Shown here: positions 33,674 through 45,249 of the stretch, piece after piece
Numbering within the stretch: the first letter of the stretch is position 1
Layout of the letters: each line of letters begins with the position of its first letter
NCBI RefSeq assembly: GCF_030272615.1
Contig: NC_081409.1
Location: 872,753,927 to 872,817,926, forward strand
Direction of reading: 5' to 3'
DNA from: Cryptomeria japonica
Taxonomy: Eukaryota > Streptophyta > Pinopsida > Cupressales > Cupressaceae
Length of the DNA stretch: 64,000 nucleotides
The notes under the pieces: generated by a model
Databases searched by the model: none
Seen by the model: the letters and a program-made list of their open reading frames with translations, nothing else
What the model was told of the DNA's origin: nothing
Made by a program: the position numbers and the translations under genes

Positions 33674-35079
33674 ACTGTAGACGTATAAAAATGACCATAT
33701 TCCTAAATGAATATTTTATGTTCATTTCTATGTTTAATTAAATACAATTTAATTAAATTATCTGCATTCCTCTATTTAATTAAGTAAATTACTCAATTAA
33801 ATTCACTATACCATTTAATAGGATAATTCATTTTATTCAATTAAAGCCCCTATCCACTTTTTAATTAAATTCAAATTTAATTAAAATAGTTATCATAAAT
33901 TAAATAAATCTAATTTATTTAATTGCAACCAAATTGAAATAAAGCAATTTATTTTAATAAAACCTATTTTCCCTCACCCACTTGCAAAATCCTACACCTC
34001 CCACTTGCATCCTAAATCCTATTCCTAATTCTTCTAGAATCCATCTAATCCTAATCAATTAAACCAAAACCCATCCATTATCCCTTTCCCCTAAATTTGA
34101 GGAGGTCACTTCTCAAATTTGGAGTAAAGTCTTCAAAATTCATTAAAGCCTTTATCCATTCAACAAGCAACTTGTTGAATGCCCCCAAATTTGGAAGGAC
34201 TCTTACAAAGTTATCCACAAAGTCTTCATAACCATTAATGGTTAACTCAAACCCTCTTACATGGTTAAAGAATTTCCATAAACTCAACCTCCATCTAACC
34301 CAAGGGTCTCATCAAGCACTTATTACTTTGACCATAGTTATCTCTTTAACCTTTGCACAAGAGTTTATCCTTTGGGTAACAGCTTTATCCAATGGATTAC
34401 CTTAGCCTAGCCTTAACCCTTAACCCCTAGGGTAACCATGAGGTCTTCTCAAGCATTCAATGCTTCTTACATCTCCTCTCAACCAACCTTATGTTGATAA
34501 TTGTCACCATTTCATTGGTGCCAATTACAAACATAGATTCCCAACTTTCAAACTTGGCCCTTGATTAAACCTTTCAATCCTAGCCATCCATTGCCCTATT
34601 TTTGCTATAAATAGAGCTCTCATTCCTTCATTTTAAAAGATCCAAGACTTTAGCATCTCACTTATACTTAAATCCATTCAAGCTTTCATATTTTATATGC
34701 TCATCATTTAGCTTCTCTTTTAAATCAGGAATTAATCTAAATATGCTAATTTAGAGTATGTTCCTTATCATATAGCTTAAATCATGAACTAATATAGCAT
34801 GCTAGGATAATTTTGTTTACTAACCCTATCATCTTATAGCTAGTTTATCGCATTTGTAACATCATGCATTAGCTTAGGATGCATCTCATATTAAAATCAA
34901 CAAAAGCATCCCTCGTTCTTGCATTTGCCATCCCTAAACCATTTTGCTCAGTGATCTGAGAGTAAAAACATTGGTTTGAGGGACCGCGCAAGATAGAGAA
35001 CCATGGAACCAACCTTGGGAAGCTGAGTTATACTTCATGACTCCATAGCTTGTACCAAGAAGTCCTGTGGGTGTGTGAG
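33674..35079. repeat. Right arm of the large inverted repeat
   Basis: About 1.41 kb and uninterrupted; inverted copy of the left arm with a 756-bp loop between them. It begins TGTAGACGTATAAAA and carries GCTATAAATAGAGCTCTCAT near 34,603-34,625 on the plus strand. Arms may be two solo-LTR-like copies in head-to-head orientation or one foldback element. No target duplications could be assigned. Confidence 0.75.
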
Positions 35080-35282
35080 CAAGGCTCCATAGGGCTCCAT
35101 TTTCCACATATTGAGTTCTATCGTCCCGCTTTTCATGCATACAAATACATATGCATCATAAGCATCAAAAGCATCACATGATGTGTCATCATATATGTAA
35201 TTAAGCATCACAATTAGCATCACATATCATGTGTCATCATAAACATGTAATCCATCACATATGTATCATAAATCACCATCCA

Positions 35283-35305
35283 TCACATAGGTAATAAACA
35301 ATCGC

Positions 35306-35346
<41 letters not shown>

Positions 35347-35351
35347 CCGTT

Positions 35352-35418
<67 letters not shown>

Positions 35419-35559
35419 ATGTCTTCAGCATCATCATCACCACCATCACCATCACCATCACCATCACCATCGCCATCACCACCATCACCATCACCATCGC
35501 CATCACCACCATCACCATCACCATCACCATCACCATCACCATCAACATCACCATCACTG

Positions 35560-35591
<32 letters not shown>

Positions 35592-38500
35592 TTCTTCTTC
35601 TTGTTCTTCTTCATCGTCATTGAGAAACTGTCGATCGCGATCATCATCCACTTCATCTTCTACTTCTTCGATATCTTCTTCTTCCATCACATTATACTTT
35701 ATTGACCTTCCTCTTGGATCATGTCTAACAACAAATGACCAACCTGGTTTATGTGGAACCTCTGAGTAAAATAATTGCTCACATTGGCTTGGAAGAACAT
35801 AGGGCTCATCCCCAATTGGTTCAAATGACCTTGTATTTAGCATTATAAAACCATTATCATGTCCAATAACAGTTCTACCAGGATCATTTTTATTCAATCG
35901 TAGCCTGTACCATTTGACGACGAACAAAACTAATTTGAGGGAATTAAAGTCACACTCAAGTATATCATCCAAAACGCCATAGTATCGATTTTGAGAATGT
36001 TGAAGATGAATGTCATTTCTCGATGAAATATTTGTCACCTCAAAGACTGCAGTGATGCCAGAATCACAAGTTTTCTTCGTGTCATCCAACTTTTTTATGC
36101 GAAATTTATGACCATTGCAGCACATAGCATTGTGGTGTTTGACCTGTGATATGTCAAACATGTAAAATTTATTGCATTGTGAGTTGATAAACATATGGGC
36201 GATTAATAAATTTATACATACCTGTTTATCTCTTAAACCATATGCTAAATCAATTTCCCTTTGCGTAACACTGGAATCTCCATTACGATGTGCTTCTTTA
36301 ACCAATGAAGCCACACCTTCCCATGTTAACATGCATCCAGAATGTTGACAATATTCAATCCATACTGTCATCCAATAAAGATTGTTTGCAACATACAAAT
36401 GTAGTGCATCCCACTCTCGACCAACTATAAAAAAAAAAAATAGACGTCTTACAATCAATTTATTTTGAAGATTAAGAATTAATTAAATACAATAACATCT
36501 TATAATTACCTCTCACTTTCCTCAATCTAACTTTCCCTGTCAAGTACTCCCCTTCGAATTTGTTAATGGTGTTGGGATCCCAAATGCGATCCACGTGGAT
36601 CTTTTCTACAAACTTAGGAAGATATTCATAAATGTACACCATAGTTTGGTATACCATATATCCCTCCACCATAGAACCCTTAGGATGTGCTCTTTGTCGA
36701 ACCAAAGCCCTCAAAATTTTCAAGTGCCTCTCAACCATCCACATTGACCTAGTGTGTATAGGTCCACACAATTCAATCTCCTCAACTTGGTGTATGAGGT
36801 AGCGTTCTTGTGCATTGAAAAAAGCTGGAGGTAGACACTTTTGCATTTCACACATTAAATGAGGAATTTTTCTCTTCCAATATTTTATATCATCTTTATG
36901 GATTTCTTTACATGACAACCACCTACAAGGTCTTTAAGACGCAAAAAAATATATTACAAAACAAGTAAAGAAAATCGCAGATATAATATCTATACAACAA
37001 ACTAAACAAATATCACTACTTACCTCATGTATTTTCCAAGATCATATATGACTTGCTTGACATTATTGTCGAAGTCGTCTGGGAGAGATAGAGGTAGAAC
37101 GTACTGCAACAATTATAAAATTATCTTTTCATTTTTTTGTAACATAATGAAAAGTACACGTACGCGCAGTACTTAAATACATACTAAAAACACAAGAACA
37201 TGAATTACCTTAATGAAGGTATGCCAATCATGCATTTTCATCCCTGGCCCAAATTCATTTTTCTTTGATATGAGATTGTTTATGTTCGCAACAAATCCTG
37301 TGGGAAATCGAATTTTTCATATGACTTCTTTTATAGCATTGCTTTGCTAGTCCGTTAATAACCAAGGAAGCTCACTTATATTAATCTGGTCTCCATGGCT
37401 ATTTGATTGAATGACATTTATCATTGCATGATTGGAATCCTGAATGTCACTACATATTTTGACAATTGTTTCTTTGTCATGCCTTCCATCCAATATTTTC
37501 CATACTGTCTCTATTATATTCTTTCCAATATGCATGCTATCAAACAAATGAACAATTTGTAATTGCTCGCAGTAGGGCAACCTACTAAATTTTTGGGGAT
37601 AACTTTTTATTCCCTTAGGAAGGTGGTCATTTATGCCTTCACGACCTTCATGATCATCAATCACATCATCAGTAAACGAAATAAAATAGAAAAGATGTTT
37701 TATGACAAACTAATAGATGGAATGGCATTACCTTGACGATTAATTCTATTATATTCCAACTTCCACAGGTGAGGTGTCATTCTTCGTGGCTTTGATGTAT
37801 TCTCTTCTTTCCCATTGAAAATATGTTTTTTAGTATTTCGATACTTATGATTTTTGTGGAGAAAGTGCCTATACTCATCAAACACCTACTTTCCTAAACT
37901 TTTTGAATGATGAGATTTCATCTTTAGACCACAAATAGGACATGCAAATTTTCCCTTTGTTTGAAGACCGACAAGATAATGTATAATTGGATTAAATATG
38001 ATAATTTTTTGAATTATAATGTTCATGCACAACTTAAACACTATAACATACCACAAAAATGTGTTAGCCCTGGGGCATCGTGTATTGTCCATAGAAGCAT
38101 CACATGGAATTGAAATTGTCTTTGTTCTATTGGTCTAGAGATGTCATACATAGTGATACCATTCCATAACTCCAACAACTTGTCGATAAGAGGCTCGATA
38201 TATACATTCATATCTTTAACTTGGTACTTACCTAATCAAATGAACAAAAACATTACATAATTATTATGACCATTTTACTGCAATATTTATAATTAAATTT
38301 AGATGACTATATTTAAATGATAAAATCCATGGAACAATCATTGCCAACATTATGTGCTCCCTCTTTATTGACATCCATGGAGGAATGTTATTGTTGATAA
38401 CAAAAATAGGCCACACTGAGTAAACAAATCTCATCTCTCCAAATGGATTGACACCGTCCGTTGCCAATGAAAGCCTGAGATTACAAGGTTCTTCTTTAAA

Positions 38501-39651
38501 GTGTGGCCACTTTTCCTCTATGTCCATAAATGCTGAACCATCCACAAGCATTCGAATAATGTCATCTTGACTTCTATTGCGTGCATGGTAATCCATAAAT
38601 TGTGCCAAGCTAGTGCACTTGAATAATCGTTGCATACGTTGAATAATGGGAATATAGCGAAGAACCTTGTGAGGAACCCTTTTTGTTATTTGATCTGTTC
38701 GATATCTACTGATATGACATTCAGGGCATTCAATTCAAAATTCATGTTGTTTGTGATATATAATATGATCATTGGGACAAGCATCTATTTCTTGATACTC
38801 CATTCCAATATCTTTCATAACAACAGATAATTCTCAGTATGAGCTTGGTAGAATATTTGATGGTGGTTACAAAAACTCACCTATCAATCTACAGTGAAAA
38901 AATATAATTTGTTATAATAAAGAATATTAATGGTAAAACATGATTCACAGTTTATTATGACATATATGACATACCTTAACATACGTGACATTGTTATATT
39001 GGATAAACCGTTCATAACCTTCAAGTTCACCAACAACAATACAGTGGAGAGAAGAGTTGCCTGCGAGCCTTCGTAAAGGGCCTCAGATGCCTTCTCAAGT
39101 AGAGGGACATCATGAACAACATCAAGGTCATCTTCATCATCATGATCAGCTGCGCGAGTACTAAATGAGTCATGGATCAATGTCTTTGTACCATCATCTT
39201 CAATTGTGTTTTCTGGCTCATGATCATCATCTTCCATGTGATCATTATCTTCAACTTTGATATTCACACCTCAATGTTCATCCACTTCAAAAATAATATT
39301 CTCAGGGTTGTGTTGATCCATACCATGTGCTTCGGGGTGCTTGATCTATATAAAATTGATAGGAACAAATAAATCGTGATCATGATCTCATCATCATATG
39401 ATTTATTATGTATATAAATTGTTGCCACGATATAATGAAAAAATTACCAATGGATGATAATCATGTCCACCTTCAATGTGACCATGTAGCCTACAATGTT
39501 TCTTCGTTGTTTTGATTAGAAGTATTCTAGTCTTTAACCCCTTACAAATTTTGCACGGACAATAACATTTTCCATCACCTTTTCTTTTCAAGTTAGACCA
39601 CAATCTAACAATTGTCTCCTTATTTTGTTGTTCGTTGATATTGTCTGACAT
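35283..39651 (-). pseudogene. TnpD-like transposase of the CACTA element (decayed, multi-exon)
   Basis: Exons on the minus strand in order: 39,651-39,440 (MSDNINEQQNKETIVRLWSN...CPCKICKG, Transposase-associated domain); 39,350-38,960 (acidic, then KVMNGLSNITMSRML, TGA near 39,272); 38,870-38,270 (DACPNDHIIYH, IECPECHISRYR, KVLRYIPIIQRMQRLFK, LATDGVNPFGEM: tnp2 transposase family); 38,240-38,045 (IDKLLELWNGITMYDI, TIHDAPGL); 38,000-37,700; 37,664-37,210 (VHLFDSMHIGKNIIETVWKI, MKMHDWHTFIK); 37,100-36,520 (DUF4218: IPHLMCEMQKCLPPAFFNAQ, CGPIHTRSMWMVERH); 36,420-35,283 (DUF4216: GFIMLNTRSFEPIG, PGWSFVVRHDPRG). In-frame stops at about 39,272, 38,735 and 37,347 make it inactive. Tnp2 is the catalytic CACTA transposase by family knowledge. 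Confidence 0.85.
35300..35600. repeat. Trinucleotide (ATC/GAT) microsatellite
   Basis: About 300 bp of nearly pure ATC triplets with ACC/GCC interruptions in the middle. It is in frame with the DUF4216 exon on the minus strand and encodes runs of Asp and Asp-Gly. Confidence 0.9.
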
Positions 39652-39660
39652 GGTCTTTCT

Positions 39661-41247
39661 TCATTGGCAAGAAAATAGAAATTATCATCATTGAACAAAG
39701 CATCTTATTGAATTTAGATTTCTAGTTTGCTTATTTTGCATATAAGCTCACCCAAATATTTTACAGTTATTTTTCATCAAGATTCCCTTAGGAGCTGGCA
39801 AATCCTGCTTCCATACTTTAATTCTGTTTTCTCAAAGGAAAATCCTAAAAATCCATACATTGCAAACAACTTTTTATACCTTTGTTGGTTGTGGTGGCGT
39901 CACAGAGAGTTTACATCAATAAATGAAGAACATGCCAATGCTTTTAATGCAGCAGTAGAAGTCTATCTCTTATTCAATATCTCTAGTGAAACCCCCATGA
40001 TATTTTGTTGGAGTAGAATTTGTTATATTCTAGAAAGGGTCTTGTCCTTTGTTGATGTGATATTCATCTACCTCAAGAAATAACTGTTCTTTTCTCCAAC
40101 AAGAAGTGGAACTAAATGAAGATCTAGCACCATGAAATGAATCCTCAAAAGGATTACTATAGTTAGTTTTGGTAGATAATGATCTGGGTAAAATACTAAT
40201 GTGGCTTTAGGAAACATTATGTACTAGCTTAGCATACTCTAACAACTTTGGTGCGACATGCTACATCCAATTAAGTCTCCATCGGTACCTCTATTGTGTT
40301 TATGGATTGGGATTCAATGTACTCTTTTTATACATAGATTTTACTTTCAACTAAGGAGGTTTGTATGTACTTACTTGTCTTTCGATTGTATTCCTATTTC
40401 AATAATTTCTTCTATCAACAAATCATTTGTTGTAAGTTGTACAAGTGGAAGCTTGAACATGCCTTCCATTCTAGCCTTGTTGATACGTTCAACACCATCT
40501 TGTGCAACAAATCTTTAGAACTCCACTATTTCATTGAAGAGTGAGTAGTAGGGACAATCTAGGACACTTACATAGGTTTTGCAAGAGAGATAAATAGACC
40601 TAAATATTATGGCTTAATAATGATCAATAGGTAAACAAATAAGAAACTCTCAATATCAAAATGACTTTCTCAATTGTCTTTACTAGAAATGGATAGATCT
40701 GCTAATAATGGCTTTATGACTGTATGTCAACTTTAGACTCAATCCAAGAAGAGCTAGAACTAATATCCAATATCTAGATTTATGATCTCTATAATATAAA
40801 AATCCCATAATTATGTTTCCACGCATCTATACCACAACACAAACATCATGCTAGTGTTCAGCCATAGAAATTGATATCCTAATTATAGAATGTGAAATAT
40901 GCACATAACTATGAGTAAAGATTAAGAAAAACAAAGAAAGATGCTTATTGCAAACATAAATGACTAATGGACAAGAATTGAATTCATTGTAGATAGTTTT
41001 GAATATCAAATTCACTTATTTGTGTGCATTTACTAACTCATGTACTTGTGGCCAACCATTTATCTCTTTCATAAATTAAACACTTATTAATAACATTAAA
41101 TGGCTGAGTAATTATGTTTTAGTTGAAATTGAAAATAAAACATTTTATTTCAGGATAGCTCACACTATTCCCTATCATATTTTAGACTCTCAGTTTTGTT
41201 AGTAGTGGTTTGATGTCTTTGGAGTTGATCATTGCATTTCTTTAGTT
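39661..41247. other. Unassigned DNA upstream of TnpD
   Basis: AT-rich. The open stretches at 39,727-40,083 and 40,258-40,518 have no recognisable domain or partner exons. The upstream CACTA terminus should lie here, but I could not identify it. Confidence 0.35.
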
Positions 41248-41920
41248 ATGTTTGCCAACGTACTCCCAGCCTGTGCCAAAATGGGAGCTTTGGAACAGGG
41301 TATGGACATCCATCAAAGCATAAAAGATAGAGGATTTGTTGAGAAGGCTTTAGAAACTTTCAAGCAAATGCAATCGGTAGGTGTAAAGCCAAATTCCACG
41401 ACCATTGCTACTATCCTCCTTGCCTATGCTAAAATGGGAGATTTGGAATAGGGTATGGACATTCATCGAAGCATAAAAGATAGAGAAATTTTGTTAGATG
41501 TTGTAGTTGTAACTGCCCTGGTAGACATGTATGCAAAATGTGGAAGCATAGACAAGGCACGTGAACTGTTTGATAGAATGTCTGAAAGAAATGTTGTCTC
41601 ATGCATTGCAACGATTGCTGGATATGCACAAAATGGATTTGTCAAAAATGCTTTAGACACTTTCAAGCAAATGAAATTGGAAGGCATAAATCCAAATTCC
41701 ACAACCTTTTCCAGCATCCTCCCTGCCTGTGCAAAAATAGGAGCTTTGGAACAGGGTATGGACATCCATCAAAGCATAATGGATAGAGGAATTTTGTTAG
41801 GTGTTGTACTTGCAAATGCCCTACTTGACATGAATGCAAAATGTGGAAACATGGACAAGGCTCGTGAATTGTTTGATACGATGCCGCAAAGAGATGTGAT
41901 CTCATGTGAACAATCAACAT
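41248..41920 (+). pseudogene. Fragment of a plant pentatricopeptide-repeat (PPR) gene
   Basis: One frame, interrupted only by TAG at 41,449 where Gln fits (ALEQGMDIH elsewhere in the same protein). About six PLS-type repeats are recognisable: LPACAKMGALEQGMDIHQSI; VVVTALVDMYAKCGSIDKAR; ELFDRMSERNVVSCIATIAG; YAQNGFVKNALDTFKQMKLE; GINPNSTTFSSILPACAKIG; ANALLDMNAKCGNMDKAREL. An internal deletion joins IKDRG to FVEKALETF near 41,330. Similarity ends after MPQRDVISC (about 41,910) and no C-terminal E or DYW domain is seen. Intact relatives act in organelle RNA processing; this piece is a captured or duplicated fragment. Confidence 0.85.
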
Positions 41921-42198
41921 GCACGTATACGAGAGGAAGGGATTGCTGCTACAAAATTGAACACTCACTCCTCAATCATAGTTCTATGGTTTTACGAGAT
42001 TAAACTAGGACAATTAACCACCACATGTATATTTTTTGCAACATGAAACTAAAAACTAGGGCAATTTGAATCTACCTCCTGCGCGGGATTGCCTTCGACA
42101 CGGGTTTGATGTTCTTGGGGGTTGAATTCACCACAGACGCCTATGCGGGATTGCAATTCACAAATGAATTCCCTGCCTCTTTTTTTATTTTGTAATGG

Positions 42199-42384
42199 CC
42201 ACTGTCGTTGGAATTATGACAAACGTGAGCACTTTTTTGAAAAAAAAGAAAATTCTCATTGCTAATGCCTTCTTCGTCAAAACCAAATGGGAAATTTCCA
42301 TCGGAATTACGACGAATGCGGGCATTTTTTCAAAAAAAAATCAAATTTGGCCACAATATACCTTCTTCGTCAAAAACCTCAGTA
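42199..42384 (+). repeat. 93-bp tandem duplication (two units)
   Basis: GAATTATGAC (42,211) and GAATTACGAC (42,304), and CCTTCTTCGTCAAAA (42,268 and 42,361), are both 93 bp apart. 93 is a multiple of three and the ORF 42,195-42,605 reads through both. The units also each contain an A-rich run after TTTTT. Confidence 0.65.
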
Positions 42385-42394
42385 AAAAATCTAG

Positions 42395-44032
42395 TCCAAA
42401 TGTATTAGTGCGAGATCATCAAGAGACTTGCAAGATCTATTTTTATTCCCTAGAGATGATGGCTTCTATTTCTATAGAAATGATTGCTTTAATGAGAAGT
42501 GCTCAGAATGTGGTGGGTTGTCAAAGTTTGTTTCATGTTTTCATGAGGGCAGAGAACCCAATTTTGGAAAGAATTATGTTGAGAAAAAAAGATATGAGAC
42601 TGTGAAATATACTTTGAAGAGTGGAGGTGAAGGTTCTAGATGAAAATTAGTCTCAAGAGAAGTGAGTATTGCTGATTTTATTTTGGATTTTAAGGAAATT
42701 TTTTTCTACAAGTATGCAAGGCACACCCATAGGTCTCAGTGGTTGGATCAATAGTTCAGGATGTGTAAGAACTCTTTCTTGATTGGCACTATTGTATCGG
42801 TGGTTGATTTTGCAGAGAACTATACATTGCAACCATAGAATGAGGTACAGTCTTAGTACTACAATTCAATCTAGATTGCTATTTTTGTTCACATTACATA
42901 TAGACATGCTCCTGATAGTATAGAAGAGGAAAGGAAGATAATAAGCGAGTAACATTTTTATATGAGTGATGATAGATCACACTCCTCCGAGTATCTGCAA
43001 CATTCTTTCGAGATTTTTTTTGAGTTCTTGCATGAGAAAGATATTGCAATTGATCGACATATCATATAGTCAGATAACTGTACGGGTCAATTCAAGAATG
43101 CCTGTATGTTTTATTGGTTGAGTAGAATGCATGTAGAGAGGCGTATACCTCATATTTCGTATTTTTTTTAGACAGGGCAAGGGAAGGGGGAGCATGATGG
43201 AGTAGGTGCATGTTTTAAGAGAGCTCTAGTTAAGGAGCAATTGAGGATTTCAAGTGCAAATTTCTCTGATGCACGTTCTATTGTTGATTGGTGTAGTTCA
43301 ACATTGTCACATGGAGGTACTCTTGATTTAGCAGTGACCAGATTCTTTTGGTTGGTTGAGGAGGGCACATTGGGAGATAGATTGGATTGTCAAACAATTA
43401 AAGATTCTTCAAAGATGCATTCATTTCTCAGCTTAGATTCAAGTACATGGACCATTTGGACATGAGCGTTGGCTTGTTTTTGTTTGAGTTTTGTTCGGTG
43501 TGATTGGGATCAGTGCGAGTCAAGTGAGTGGGTTGATACGTGGGTTCCCCAATATCTAACTCCTTTATCTCAAACAATATCCTTGTCAAACAATGACATG
43601 GAAAGTTCACTTGAGTATGACCGTCTATCACATCTTGTACAACCAGGACATATTTTTGCAGTTGTTGCACCACAAGGGAATGAAGAGAGATCAAAATATT
43701 GGTTGGCATGATGTGTACAGGGAAAAAAAAAGATAACACAACAAGTGACAGATGATGATGGGTTCACATATCCTACAGGTTTAGTTGTTGTTTTGGGAAC
43801 TTGGTTGCGAACATACATGATTAGAAAGAATGACATACCTACATTTGAAGACTATGAGAGACACAAAACAATCTTAATGTATTCACACCTTATTATAGCT
43901 ACAAATGTCAAGTTGTTGAATCATCAAGAAAAATCAAAGACCAAAGAGCTATGGACAGTGACTACTGCTGATCATGAAGCAATACTGGATACTCTTAAGC
44001 AAAGAGATGACCCTTCAAGCATACTTGAGTAG
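42395..44032 (+). pseudogene. Decayed unrecognised protein with transposase-like DDE/RNase H-like motifs
   Basis: Reading across a few stops and frame changes gives one coherent protein. It has DDGFYFYRNDCFNEKCSECG and FVSCFHEGREPNFGKNYVEK near 42,450-42,560; FYMSDDRSHSSEYLQHSFEI near 42,960; then SDNCTGQFKNACMFYWLSRM (about 43,075) and GQGKGEHDGVGACFKRAL (about 43,180). The C-terminal third is VQPGHIFAVVAPQG, DDDGFTYPTGLVVVLGTWLR, and a last open frame 43,745-44,032. The SDxCxGQFK plus GKGEHDGxGA pairing looks like an RNase H-fold transposase-type core, but I cannot name the family. Many TAG stops stand where Gln or Trp fits. Inactive. Confidence 0.5.
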
Positions 44033-45249
44033 TAGGTCTTTAATGGTGCCTTTTTTTAATCATGCATTTCATTTCAACAATGATCATTAAACCTTAATGT
44101 TCAAGTTTGTTATGTGTATATTAAGGATGTGTTCAAAATATAGGTCTATTGATGAACTTTTTTTTGGCAACACGGTTTTTGCATGCACATAGCAGGTACA
44201 CTCAATATAATTGGAAGGGGCGTATTTTTGCAACATGACTTATTATCATGCATTTTATGAGCTTTACAATTTTTGTTATTAGACAACACTATTTGAAATT
44301 TTTTGATGATATAATTATTGCAAAACCTTTATACTCATGCAGGTCTTTTTTGATGATATACATCAGTATCACATTATGATTTTTGTGTCAACATAGTGGG
44401 TTTTGTTAATATAATTTGAAGGGACATATTTTTAAGGTATATAATCCCACCTTTTCATTTATTATCATGCATTTCAGTTGAATTGATTATCATAAAGCCT
44501 TTATGTTCATCCATGCATTTTATGTGTAGACTAACAATTCTTAAAAATACAAGTTCATGCTAGATCATTCACCGTTGACAAGACCCTCTCTTGGTGATGG
44601 TACATATTCCTTTGTGCATTAATGAGATTAAATTTTGTGCATAAAAACTAAGTCAAGTGAATGTATTTCTATTTAGAAATGACCATATCTACCATCGTCT
44701 TCAACCATGCAGAGAAATGTATTGAGAAGGGCTTTAATCAACATGCGTCTTTCTTCAAAGTTATGCAATCTTGTACGTCTTAAAAATGTTTCAAATGATC
44801 TATTTATAATTTGAAAAAATAATTTGTATTAAGTGTTATAATTTTTTTCTTGTAGCACATTCATTCCGCATAAAAAAGGTTACTTATTTTGGTCTTCATT
44901 TATATGCAGGCATTGCTATACATAAGCTTTTCTCTTAGGATATGAGGATGTTTGATGCAGATGAAGTGGGATGTTGTATTTGTATATGGATGTGAATTGA
45001 TGTAACTTTGTTACGATGATATACAATGTCCATGAGAAAATTGGTTTAGTTATATTGGTGATATACAATGTATCTGTATATGAGTACATTGGTGTAGTTG
45101 TATTGATAATGGAAAAAAATCATGTTTGCATATCCCTTCATGGATGTCACATGCAAGTGTAATGGTAATTATGTATATACAATACATGGAAATATTGATG
45201 ATCATTATGTGTCTATAGTGTAATGCTTGTTTATCTATATTTTTCATTG
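44033..45249. other. AT-rich non-coding DNA
   Basis: No supported gene or structured repeat was seen; short TTTTTG and TATG-rich stretches only. Confidence 0.4.

Larger units (their letters stand above)
20560..39660 (-). mobile_element. Decayed CACTA (En/Spm) DNA transposon, termini not located
   Basis: Two minus-strand gene remnants of the CACTA superfamily occur in the usual order: TnpD-like (39,651 to 35,283), then a Transposase_24-type gene (33,360 to about 21,180). Between and within them lie a ~1.4-kb-arm inverted repeat and a later LTR-retrotransposon insertion (24,849-32,707). I did not find matching CACTA...TAGTG ends, so the limits given are only the coding span plus margins. From 20,880 to 21,130 there is a degenerate ATTAACACATAACATTCA-rich tract that might be subterminal repeats. 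Confidence 0.7.

Noticed and set aside
35419-35769. Ser/Pro repeat frame on the plus strand
   Set aside because: Complementary shadow of the GAT microsatellite coding for Asp on the minus strand.
20560-39660. CACTA termini
   Set aside because: CACTA/TAGTG strings near 19.9, 21.1, 39.98 and 41.2 kb were compared but no pair had matching extended inverted repeats, so none is called.
40258-40518. Open frame upstream of the PPR fragment
   Set aside because: Cys/Ile-rich, no recognisable motif and no partner exon.
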